Positions 1 through 59,900 of a DNA stretch of 64,000 nucleotides are shown one piece after another. The stretch is from VRUE01 sp963770315 (GTDB lineage: Bacteria; Actinomycetota; Thermoleophilia; Solirubrobacterales; 70-9): contig CAVYPC010000002.1 of the NCBI GenBank assembly GCA_963770315.1, forward strand, positions 1,550,001 through 1,614,000. The letters run 5' to 3'. The first letter of the stretch is position 1. Each line of letters begins with the position of its first letter. The notes under the pieces were generated by a model. It had not been told where the DNA came from. It made no database searches and was given only the letters and a program-made list of their open reading frames with translations. The position numbers and the translations under genes are program-made.

Positions 1-25282
<25,282 letters not shown>

Positions 25283-25307
25283 TGCGAGCTGGGGCTCCTC
25301 CGCGCAG

Positions 25308-25314
25308 ATCTTCG
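25308..25314 (-). other. Apparent +1 frameshift in gene 2 (module 7, KR structural subdomain)
   Basis: The coding strand reads GCGCTCGAAGATCTGCGCGGAG after PAAL. Sister modules (e.g. PAALNICTEEPQLAL at 37490-37440 and PAALEVGAEEPQLAL near 61230) imply CTCGAG-ATC-TGC or CTCGAA-ATC-TGC, so one base is extra at about 25310-25312. In-frame homology resumes immediately as AEEPQLALREG. Confidence 0.87.
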
Positions 25315-28300
25315 AGCGCCGCCGGCAGCGCCTCGGCGGAGGCCTTGCTGCCGTCGCTGTCGATCAGGGCAAAGCGGCCGGGGTGCTCGGACTGGGCCGA
25401 GCGGACGAGGCCCCAGATCGCGGCGGCGGCGGGGTCGGGGGACTCGCCGGCTTTGGCGGCCATTGCGCTCCGGGTGATCAGCGCCAGCCGCGACTCGGCC
25501 TTGGACGCGTCGGCGAGCAGGTCCCGAATCGCCTCGAGGGCCTCCTGGGCCGCTTTGCGGGCGGCCTCGGCGCTTGGAGCGTCGGCCTCGGTCTCGCAGT
25601 GCAGGATCTCGACCTCGGCTGGCGCGGCGTCGGTCTCGGCGAGGGCGACCTCGGCCCACTCGAGGCCCAGCAACCCCTTCGTGCCCTGTCCGGGCGCCTG
25701 CATCTGCGCCGGGTTGAGCGGGCGCAGGCTCAGGGAACCGACCCTGGCCACTGGGGCCCCTCCGCCGTCGGCCACCTCCATTGCCACTGTCTCCCCTCCG
25801 AGAACGAGACGCACCCGCAGCTCCCTCGCTCCCTCCGCCTGCAGCGAAACGCCACTCCAGGCGAAGGGCAGCTTCAGCTCGCCGGCCCCATCGATCGCGG
25901 CCAGCGCAACACCGTGCAGCGCTGCGTCGAGCAGCGCCGGGTGGATGCCAAAGCGCTCGGCCTCCTGGGCCTGCTCCTCGGGCAGGGAAACCTCGGCGTA
26001 GATGTGCTCGCCGTCGCGCCAGGCTGCGCGCAGGCCCTGGAAGGCGGGGCCGTACTGGAGACCGTGCTCGGCGAAGAGGTCGTAGAGGTAGGCGACCTCG
26101 ATCGGCTCTGCTCCCGGCGGCGGCCAAACATCGAGAGGCTCGGGGACCGGCGCGGGCTCGGATGACACTGCGCCCTCGGCGTGGCAGATCCAGGCGGAGG
26201 ACTCGGCCAGCTCCTCTCTCTCGAGACGGGAGTGGATCGCGATCTCGCGCCGGCCGTCTTCGTCTGGGCCCGAGACCGAGACCTGGATCGCCACCGCCCC
26301 GGGCTCGGGCAGGACCAGCGGCGCCTGCAATGTCAGCTCCTCGACGGTCTCGGCGCCGACCTCCTCCGCGGCTCGCAGCGCCAGCTCGAGGAAGGCGGTG
26401 CCGGGCAAAAGGACGGTGCCGCCGACCGCGTGGTCGGCCAGCCAGGGGTGGGTGGAGAGGGAGAGGCGACCGGTGAGGGTGAGGCCACCGCTGTTGGGAG
26501 TCTCGATCGCCGCCCCCAACAGCGGGTGCTCGGGGTCGCTGAGACCGGCGGCGCCGAGGTTCCCGGCGCCCCCCGTGGAGTCGAGCCAGTAGCGCATGCG
26601 TTGGAAGGCGTAGGTCGGCAGCGGCACGCGCTTGGCGCCCGTCCCGGCGAAGAAGGCCGCCCAGTCGAGCTTGGCGCCGGCGGCGTGGGCGGCGGCGATC
26701 GCGGTCGAGATCGCAGCGGGCTCAGGCCGGCTCTCGCGCAGGGTGGGGACGAAGGCGGCTACATCGTCCTCGCCGAGGGTCTCGCGCGCCATCGCACAGA
26801 GCACCGGGTCGGGGCCGAGCTCCAGGTAGGCGCTCGCGCCCTGCTGGGCGAGGGTCACGACAGCGTCGGCGAAGCGCACCGGCTGGCGCACGTGGGCGAC
26901 CCAGTAGGCGGGGTCTGTCGCCTGCTCGGGGGAGAGCGTCTCTCCCGTGACGTTGGAGACGATCGCGATCTTGGGCTCGCTGTAGTCGAGGGTGTTGGCT
27001 ACCTCTGCGAACTCCGCGAGCATCGGCTCCATCAAGGGCGAGTGGAAGGCGTGGGAGACGGCGAGGCGCTTGGTCTTGCGGCCCTTGTCTTCCCAGTCGG
27101 TGCGGACCGCTTCGACCGCCTCCTCGGCGCCGGAGATCACGGTCGAGCTGGGGCCGTTGATCGCGGCGATCGCCAGCTCTTGCTCTTTGCCGGCGATCGA
27201 CTCGGCGACCTCTTCCTCCGTCGCCTCGATCGCCGCCATCGCCCCGCCGGCGGGGAGGGCGCTCATCAGCTTGCCCCTGGCGGCGACCAGCTTCGCCGCG
27301 TCGGGGAGGTCGAGGACGCCGGCGAGGTGGGCGGCGGCGATCTCGCCGATCGAGTGGCCGGCGAGGAGGTCGGGTCGCAGGCCGCGCTTGGCGAGGGCCT
27401 CGAAGAGAGCGACCTCGATCGCGAAGAGGGCGGGCTGGGTGTAGGCGGTGTCTTCGAGCTTCGCCGCGGCTTTCTTGCCCTTGGCGAAGACGATCTCTTT
27501 GAGCGGGGTCTCCAGGTGTTGGTCGAGCTGGGCGCAGGCGGCGTCGAAGGCCGCGGGGAAGTGTGGGTCTGACTCGTAGAGCTCCCTGCCCATGCCGAGG
27601 CGCTGGGAGCCCTGGCCGGTGAAGAGGTAGGCGAGCTTGCCGTCCTTGGCTCGGGCGCTGAGGACGTTGGGGGAGGGATCCCCGTTGGCGAGCGAGGCGA
27701 GCGATGCGAGCAGCTCCTCGCGGTTCTCACCCAGGACAACCGCCCGATGCTCGAATGCCGAGCGGGTGGTAGCTAGGGAGTAGGCGACGTCGGTCGGGTC
27801 GAGGTCGGGGCTCTGCTCTAGGTGGGCGGTGAGGCGCTCCGCCATCTCGGCAAGTGCGGTCTCCGCCTTGGCCGAGAGCGGTAGGGGGATCGGGCCTCGG
27901 AGGGGCTGGGCGGCAGGCGCTTCTCCCCCACTTCCTCTTTCTTCCGCCTCGACCGAGGCGGGTTTGACTGGGGGCGCCTCCTCCAAGATCACGTGCGCGT
28001 TGGTGCCGCTGATGCCGAAGGAGGAGACGCCGGCGCGGCGGGGATGGCCGTTGCCCTCCCACTCGACCTGCTCTGTGAGCAGCTCGATCTCCCCCGCCTC
28101 CCAATCGACCTTGGAGGAGGGTGCGTCGACGTGCAACGTCTTCGGCAAGACGCCCGCGCGCATCGCCAGCGCCATCTTGATCACGCCCGCGACTCCGGCC
28201 GCGGCCTGGGTGTGGCCGATATTCGACTTGATCGAGCCGAGCTTCAGCGGCTGCTCCCGATCCTGGCCGTAGGTGGCGAGCAATGCGCCGGCCTCGATCG

Positions 28301-30879
28301 GGTCGCCGAGGGTGGTGCCGGTGCCGTGGGCCTCGACCGCGTCGACGTCCTTGGGCTCGAGGCGAGCATTGGCCAGTGCCTGGCGGATCACGCGCTCCTG
28401 CGAGGGCCCGTTCGGAGCTGTCAAGCCGTTGGAGGCGCCGTCCTGGTTTATGGCGGAGCCCTTGAGCAGGGCGAGAACCGGGTGGCCGCTGCGCTGCGCG
28501 TCGGAGAGGCGCTCGAGGACGAGTACCCCCACTCCCTCTGCCCAGGCCACCCCGTCGGCCGCATCGGCGAAGGACTTGCTGCGCCCGTCGGGGGCGAGGC
28601 CGCGCTGGCGGCTGAAGGCGACGAAGGTCCCGGGGGTCGAGAGCACGGTCACCCCGCCGGCCAGAGCGAGAGTGCACTCGCCGCCGCGCAGAGCCTGGGA
28701 AGCCAGGTGCATCGCGACCAGCGAGGAGGAGCAGGCGGTGTCGACGCTGATCGCCGGGCCCTCGAGGCCGAGCGTGTAGGAGACGCGGCCGGAGACGACG
28801 CTCGACGTCCCGGCGGTGACCGAGCCGTAGTCCTGGGACATCACCCCGGCGAAGACGCCGGCCTGAGTGCCCTGCAGCGAGACCGGGTCGATGCCGGCGT
28901 CCTCCAGCGCCTCCCAGCAGGATTCCAGCAGCAATCGCTCCTGGGGATCCATAACCAGGGCCTCACGCGGAGAGATGCCGAAGAACTCGGGGTCGAACTC
29001 GCCGGCGGCCGCGAGGAAACCGCCCTCGCGGGTGTAGCTGGTGCCGGGGTGGTCGGGGTCGGGGTGGTAGAGGCGCTCGATGTCCCAGCCGCGGTCGGCG
29101 GGGAACCCGGAGATGCCGTCGCGGCCCTCGGCGACCATCCCCCAGAGCTCCTCCGGGGAGCCGACCCCACCCGGGAAGCGACACGCCATGCCGACGATCG
29201 CGATCGGCTCCTCGCTCGCCTGAGCCCTGACAGCGACGCGCTTGGCGGCACCGCTCTCACCCGCCTCGGACAGCAGGTGGCCGGCGAGGGCGGCCGGGTT
29301 CGGGTAGTCGAACACCGTCGTCGCCCCGAGGCCGAGGCCGGTTGCGCTGTTGAGCCGGTTGCGCAGCTCGACCGCCGCCAGCGAGTCGAAGCCGAGGTCC
29401 TGGAAAGCCTTCGCCGGCTCCACCTCCTCTGCCGAGGCGTGGCCGAGCACCGCGGCCACCTCGCTCCTGACCAGATCGAGGACGAAGCCCTCGTGCTCTG
29501 CCTCCGGCAGGTTCGCGAGCTTGGCGGCAAGCGAGCCCGAGGCGGAACTGCGCCGCCTGGCGGTGCGCACGAGGCCGCTGAGGATCGGCGGCAGGGCGCC
29601 CGCCGAGGCCGCGGCCCTGAGGCCGCCGGTGTCGATCGGGACCGCGAGGACCTGGGGGCGATCGGCGTCGAGGACGGCGTCGAAGAGAGCAAGCCCACGC
29701 TCGTCGGAGAGCGCTTCGATGCCGCCGCGCCGCATCCGCGCCAGGTCGGCCTCGCCGAGCTGAGAGCCCATGCCGCCCTCGCGCTCCCAGAGGCCCCAGG
29801 CGATCGAGGTACCGGCGAGGCCCTCCCCCTGGCGCTTCCGGGCGAGCGCGTCGAGGAAGACGTTGGCGGCAGCGTAGTTGGCCTGGCCCGGACCGCCCAG
29901 GGTTCCCGCCACCGAGGAGAAGAGGACGAACGCCGAGAGGTCGAGGTCACTGGTCAGCTCGTGCAGGTGCCAGGCGGCGTCGGCCTTGGGGGCGAAGACA
30001 CGCTCGACCTGCTCGGGTCCGAGGGTCTCGACCGTGCCGTCGGCGAGCGCCCCTGCGCAGTGGATCACGGCACCGAGGGGATGCACGGAGGAGATCGAGG
30101 CGAGGAGCTGCCCGAGCGCCTCGCGATCGGAGACGTCGCAGGCGGCGATAGTCGTCTCCGCGCCGAGCTGCCCGAGCTCTTGCCGCAGCCGTTTCGACCC
30201 CTTGGCCTTGGGGCCGCTCCTGCTGACCAAGAGCAGATGGCGGGCGCCATGGCGCTCCACCAGGTGGCGGGCAACCAGCGCGCCGAGGCCACCGGTTGCG
30301 CCGGTGATCAGCACGGTGCGCTCGGGGTCGATGGCGCGCGGAATTCCGAGCACGACCTTGCCGACGTTCCTGCCCTCGCGCAGATGGCGGAAGGCCGCCG
30401 GCGCGTTGCGCATATCCCAGGTCGACGTCGGTGGGTGACGCAGGGCGCCCCGCTCGACGAGCTCGACGATCTCGGCGAGCATCTCCCCGGTGCGCTGTGG
30501 GCCGGCTTCGATCGCGTCGAAGGAGAGGTAGGAGACGCCGGGACGGTCGGCGCCGACCTGCTCGGGGTCGCGGATGTCCGCCTTGCCCATCTCCAGGAAG
30601 CGCCCGCCCCTGGGCAGCAGCTCCAGCGTGGCATCGATGAACTCGCCGGCGAGGGCGTTGAGGACCACGTCCACGCCCTCCCCGTCGGTGGTCGCGAGGA
30701 ACTGCTCCCTGAACTCGAGGTCGCGCGAGGAGGCGATGTGGTCCTCCGCGACCCCCGCCTCGCGCAGCGCCTCCCACTTGGACGGGCTGGCGGTGGCGAA
30801 GACCTCGGCGCCGAGGTGGCGGGCGATCTGGATCGCGGCCGTGCCGACGCCGCCGGCGCCGGCGTGGATCAGCACCTTC

Positions 30880-53726
<22,847 letters not shown>

Positions 53727-53730
<4 letters not shown>

Positions 53731-53958
53731 GCCGAACCCACCTGTTCGTCGATGTACTCGAGCAGCTCCTCGTCCGACGCCGACTCGAGCCGGCTCAGAT
53801 CGGAGGCGCGACCTTCGGCCCCGCCATCGCCTTCCAGATCGGCGGCGAGCGACCGGAGATGGGCCGCCAGCTTGGAGCGATCCGGGTCGTCGGCCGGGAC
53901 GGTCGAGAGCATCAGCTCGAGCTGGTTGAGCCCGGCGAGGACCGATGGCTTCCCGTCA
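53727..53958 (-). other. C-terminal docking segment of the gene 1 product
   Basis: After the module 2 ACP the protein continues with about 75 residues: a predicted helix (VLAGLNQLELMLSTV), a second helical stretch (RSKLAAHLRSLAADL) and an acidic end SDEELLEYIDEQVGSA. This order of dimerising helices plus a short acidic recognition helix is what class 1 PKS C-terminal docking domains look like. It should pair with the N-terminal helix of the gene 2 product. The function is inferred from position and pattern. Confidence 0.8.
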
Positions 53959-56900
53959 CGTTCGGTCCCCGCGCGAAGGTGATCGGCCAGCGCGGCTGGG
54001 GTCGGATGGTCGAACACCGCCGTCGCCCCGAGGCCGAGGCCGGTCGCGCTGTTGAGCCGGTTGCGCAGTTCGACTGCCGCCAGCGAGTCGAAGCCCATCT
54101 CCTTGAAGGCGCGCTCGGGCTCGACCTCCCGCGCCGAAGCGTGACCCAGCACCGCGGCGACCTCGCCCCTGACCAGATCGAGGACGAAGCTCCCGTGCTC
54201 CGCCTCGGGCAGGGTCGCGAGCTTGGCGACGAGCGAGCCCGGCGAGGCGCCGCGTCGCCTGGGCGCACGCACGAGGCCACTGAGGATCGGCGGCAGGGCG
54301 CCGGAGGAAGCGAGCCCCCTGAGGCCGGCGCTGTCGATCGGGACCGCGAGGGCCAGCGGGCGATCGGCGCTGAGCGCGGCATCGAAGAGGGCCAGGCCCC
54401 GCTCGTCGGAGATCGCCTCGGCTCCCCCGCGCCGCATCCGCGCCAGGTCGGCCTCGCCCAGCCCCCCGCCCATGCCGCCCTCGCGCTCCCAGAGGCCCCA
54501 GGCGATCGAGGTGCCGGCGAGACCCGCCGCCCTGCGCTTCTGGGCGAGGGCGTCGAGGAAGACGTTGGCGGCCGCGTAGTTGGCCTGGCCGGGGCCGCCC
54601 AGAGTGCCCGCCGCGGAGGAGAAGAGGACGAAGGCGGAGAGGTCCACGCCCTCGGTCAGCTCGTGCAGGTGCCAGGCGGCGTCCGCCTTCGGCGCGAAGA
54701 CACGATCGAGCTGCTCGGGGGCCATCGCCTCGACCGTCCCGTCGGCAAGCACGCCGGCGCAGTGGAGCACCGCGCCGAGTGGGTGCTCGGAGGGGACCGA
54801 GGCGAGGAGTTGCTCCAGCGCCACGCGATCGGAGACGTCGCAGGCGGCGACCGTCGCCTCCGCGCCGAGTCCTTCGAGCTCTGCCTGCAGCTCCTCCGCT
54901 CCATCGGCCTCGGGGCCGCTGCGGCTGACCAGCAATAGGCGGCGAGCGCCGTGGCACTCGACCAGGTGACGGGCGGTGAGGGCGCCGAGGCCGCCGGTTG
55001 CGCCGGTGATCAGCACGGTGCGCTCGGGGTCGATCGCCCGCGGGATCGTGAGCACGAGCTTGCCGACGTTCCTGCCCTCGCGCAGGTGGCGGAAGGCCCC
55101 CGGCGCGTTGCGCATGTCCCAGGCGGTGATCGGCGAGTGGCGCAATGCGCCCCGCTCGAAGAGCTCGGAGATAGCGGCGAGGATCTCGCCGCTGCGCCGC
55201 GGCCCGGCTTCGGTCACGTCGAAGGCGAGGTAGGAGGTGCCCTCATGCTCTGCGCTCATCCGCTCGGGCTCGCGAATATCGGTCTTGCCCATCTCGAGGA
55301 AGCGGCCGCCGCGGGGCAGGAGGTCGAGCGAGGCGTCGACGAACTCGCCAGCCAGAGCGTTGAGTACTACGTCGACGCCGTCGCCCCCGGTGGCCGTCAG
55401 GAACTTCTCCTTGAACTCGAGGTCGCGCGAGGAGGCGATGTGGTCCTCGTCCAGGCCGGCCTTGCGCAGCACCTCCCACTTGGCGGGGCTGGCGGTGGCG
55501 AAGACCTCGGCGCCGAGGTGGCGGGCCAGCTGGATCGCGGCCATGCCTACACCGCCAGCGCCGGCGTGGACCAGAACCTTCTCGCCCGCCTTCAGCCCGG
55601 CGAGATCGAAGAGGCCGTAGTAGGCGGTGGCGAAGACGATCGGCATCGCCGCCGCCTGCTCGAAGCTCCAGCCCGCGGGGATCGGCACGAGCAGGTCGCG
55701 CTCGCTGCTGGCGAGCGGGCCGAAGGCCGCGTGGATCATCCCCATCGCCCGGTCTCCCGGGGAGAGGTCGTCGACCGCGGCCCCGACCTCGACCACCACG
55801 CCGGCGCCCTCGCCGCCGATCGTCGACTCGCCCGGGTAGAGGCCCAGGGCCGTCAGCACGTCGCGGAAGTTGAGCCCGGCGGCGCGCATCTGGATCCGCA
55901 CCTCGCTCGGGCCCAGCGGCTCCTCGGCGCTCGGTACGAGGGCGAGGCTCTCCAGGGTGCCGCGCTCCAAGGCATCGAGGCGCCAGGGACCGGGCGGGGG
56001 GATCAGCGAGTCCTCGGTGTCCCTTGCCGGCATCGCCCGCGGCGCCAGCGCCGCTCCCTCGCGCAATGCGAGCTGGGGCTCCTCGGCTCCCAGCGCCAAC
56101 GCTGCGGGGAGCGCGGCCTGCGAGGCCTCGCTGCCGTCGCTGTCGACCAAGGCGAAGCGGCCGGGGTGCTCGGACTGGGCGGAGCGGATCAGGCCCCAGA
56201 TCGCCGCCGCGGCGGGGTCGGGGGACTCGCTCTCCGAGGTCGCCATCGCGCCTTCGGTGAGCAGCGCCAGGCGCGACTCGGCCTTCGACTCGTCGGCGAG
56301 CCAACGCTGGACTTCCTCCAGAGCGCCTTGGGCCGCTTTGCGGGCCGCATCGGCTGCGCCGGCGTCGGCCTCGATCTCGCAGCGCAGGAGCTCGACCTCG
56401 GGGGGTGGCGCCTCTTGCCCTTCGAGGGAGACGTCCACCCACTCGATGCCCAGCAGCCCACCCGCGTCCCGGCTCGACGCCCGCAGCTGGGACGGATCCA
56501 GGGCGCGCATCGACAGGGCGCCGACCGTGGCCAGCGGCGCCCCCGCTCCGTCGGCGAGGGCGAGGGACACCTCGCCCTCCGTCCCGGCGGAAATCTTCAC
56601 CCGCAGCTCCCTCGCCCCCGCTGCCCGCAACGAGACGCCGCTCCAGGAGAAGGGCAGCTTCAGATCGGCCGAGCCCTCTGGCGCCGCGAGCCCGACACCG
56701 TGCAGCGCGGCATCGAGCAGCGCCGGGTGGATCGCGAAGCGCTCGGCCTCCCGGGCCTGCTCCTCGGGCAGCGACACCTCGGCGAAAACCTGCTCGCCGT
56801 CCCGCCAAGCGGCGGTGAGGCCCTGGAAGGCGGGGCCGTACTCGAGTCCAGCCTCGGCGAGGGCGTCGTAGAGGTACTCGACCTCGATCGGCTCGGCGCC

Positions 56901-59900
56901 CTCGGGGGGCCAGGAGTCGAGGGGCTCCTCGGGGGCCGAGGCGGGCTGCTCGGAGAGGGTGCCGCTCGCATTCCGCGCCCACTCCCCACCTTCCTCCCCG
57001 CCTGGGCGGGAGTGGATCGTAATCTCACGCCGTCCATCCTCGTCGGGGCCGGCGACCGATACCCGGATAGCCACCGCCCCCCGTTCGGTGAGAGTCAGGG
57101 GCGCCTCGAGGATGAGCTCCTCGACACCCTGGGCCTCGACCTGCTCCGCCGCTCGCAGCGCCAGCTCGAGGAAGGCGGTGCCGGGCAAAAGGACGGTGCC
57201 GCCGACCGCGTGGTCGGCCAGCCAGGGGTGGCTGGCGAGGGAGATACGGCCGGTGAGGAGGAGGCCGTTGCTGCTCGGATCCTCGATCGCCGCCGCCAGC
57301 AACGGGTGCTCTGGGTTGCTCTGACCGATCGCGCTCGCGTCTCCCCCTCCACTCAAGGCGGAGTCGAGCCAGTAGCGCGTGCGCTGGAAGGGGTAGGTCG
57401 GCAGCGGCACGCGCTTGGCGCCGCTGCCGGCGAAGAAGGCCGCCCAGTCGAGCTTCGCCCCGGCGGCGTGGACGCCGCCGATCGCAGTTGAGATCGCAGC
57501 GGCCTCGGGGCGGCCCTCGCGCAGGGTTGGGACGAAGGCGGCCTGGTCCCCTTCTTCTCCCAAGGCCTCGCGCGCCATCGCGCAGAGGATCGGGTCGGGG
57601 CCCAGCTCCAGGTAGGTGCTGGCGCCCTGCTCTTTCAGGGCTTTGACAGCGTCGGCGAAGCGCACCGGCTGGCGCACGTGGGCGACCCAGTAGGCGGGGT
57701 CGGTCGCCTGCTCGGGGGAGAGCGTCTCCCCCGTGACGTTGGAGACGATCGGGATCTTGGGCTCGCTGTAGGTGAGGCTCTCGGCTACCTCTGCGAACTG
57801 CTCGAGCATCGGCTCCATCAGCGGCGAGTGGAAGGCGTGGGAGACGGCGAGGCGCTTGGTCTTTCTTCCCCGCTCCTCCCACTGGGTGCGGATCTCCTCG
57901 ACCGCCTCCTCGGCGCCGGAGATCACGGTCGAGCTGGGGCCGTTGATCGCGGCGAGCGAGAGCTCTGCCTCCCTGCCCTCGATCGACTCTGCGACCTCTG
58001 CCTCGGTGGCCTCGATCGCCGCCATCGCCCCGCCGGCGGGGAGTGCGCTCATCAGCCTGCCCCTGCCGGCGACGAGCTTTGCCGCGTCGGCGAGGTCGAG
58101 GACGCCGGCGAGGTGGGCGGCGGCGATCTCGCCGATCGAGTGGCCGGCGAGGAGGTCCGGCTTGAGGCCGCGCTTGCTCAGCGCCTCATAGAGAGCGATC
58201 TCGATCGCGAAGAGGGCCGGTTGAGCGTGGGCGGTGTCTTCGAGCTTCGCCGCGGCCTTCTTGCCCTCGGCGAAGACGATCTCTTTGAGCGGGGTATCCA
58301 GGTGTTGGTCGAGCTGCTCGCAGGCGGCGTCGAAGGCCTCGCGGAAAACGGGGTCTGCCTCATACAGCTCCTGGCCCATGCCGAGCCGCTGGGAGCCCTG
58401 GCCGGTGAAGAGGCAGGCGAGCTTGCCGTCCTTGGCTCGGGCGCTGAGGACGTTGGGGGAGGGATCTCCGTTGGCGAGCGAGGCGAGCGAGGCGAGCAGC
58501 TCCTCGCGGTTCTCACCGAGGACGACCGCCCGGTGCTCGAAGGCAGAACGGGTGGAAGCGAGCGAGTAGGCGACGTCGACTGGGTCGAGGTCGGGGCTCT
58601 CCTGCAGATGGGCCGTGAGGCGCTCCGCGACCTCGGCCAGGGCGGGTTCTGCCTTGGCCGAGAGGGCGAAGGGAATCGGGCCGGGGAGGGGCCGGGTTGC
58701 GAGTGCCCCTCCCCCGTGCCCGTTTTTGCTCGACTCGTCAGCCCTCGCCTCGACCTCGGGCGCCTCCTCCAAGATCACGTGGGCGTTGGTGCCGCTGATG
58801 CCGAAGGAGGAGACACCGGCGCGGCGCGGGCGCTCGCCTGTCTCCCAGGGCACCTGCTCGGTGAGCAGCTCTATCTCCCCCGCTTCCCAATCGACCTTGG
58901 ACGAAGGGGCGTCGACGTGCAGGGTCCTTGGCAGGACGCCCTCGCGCATCGCCTGGGTCATCTTGATCACACCCGCCACCCCGGCCGCCGCTTGGGTGTG
59001 GCCGATGTTCGACTTGATCGAGCCGAGCCTCAACGGCTCGTCCCTTTCCTGGCCATAGGTGGCGAGCAATGCGCCGGCCTCAATCGGGTCGCCCAGCGTC
59101 GTGCCGGTGCCGTGGCCCTCGACGACGTCTATGTCGTTGGTCTCGAGCCGGGCGTTGGCAAGCGCCTGGCGGATCACCCGCTCCTGCGAGGGGCCGTTGG
59201 GGGCGGCGATGCCGTTGGAGGCGCCGTCCTGGTTGACGGCGGAGCCGCGCAGGAGGGCGAAGACTGTGTGGCCGTTTCGCCTTGCCTCGGAGAGCCGCTC
59301 GAGGACGAGCACGCCGACGCCCTCCGACCAGGCGACGCCGTCCGCCGCCTCGGCGAAGGACTTGCTGCGCCCGTCGGGAGCGAGGCCGCGCTGGCGGCTG
59401 AAATCGACGTAGACGCCGGGCGTGCCGAGGGTCGTAACTCCCCCGGCCAGCGCCAGAGTGCACTCGCCTCCGCGCAGCGCCTGCGAGGCCAGGTGCATCG
59501 CCACCAGCGAGGAGGAGCAGGCGGTGTCGACGGTGATTGCCGGACCCTCGAGGCCGAGGGTGTAGGAGACCCGGCCCGAGACGATGCTGGACGATCCGCC
59601 GGCCCCCGGGCCGTAGTCCTGGTACATCACCCCGGCGAAGACCCCGGTCTGGGTCCTGCGCAGCGAGACCGGGTCGATCCCCGCGTCTTCAAGCGCCTCC
59701 CAGCACGATTCGAGCAGCAGGCGCTGTTGCGGATCCGTCGCCGAGGCCTCGCGCGGGGCGATGCCGAAGAACTCGGCGTCGAAATCGGCCGCGTCGAGGA
59801 GGAAGCCGCCCTCGCGGGTGTAGCTGGTGCCGGGGTGGTCGGGGTCGGGGTGGTAGAGGCGCTCCAGGTCCCAACCGCGATCGGCGGGGAACTCGGAGAT

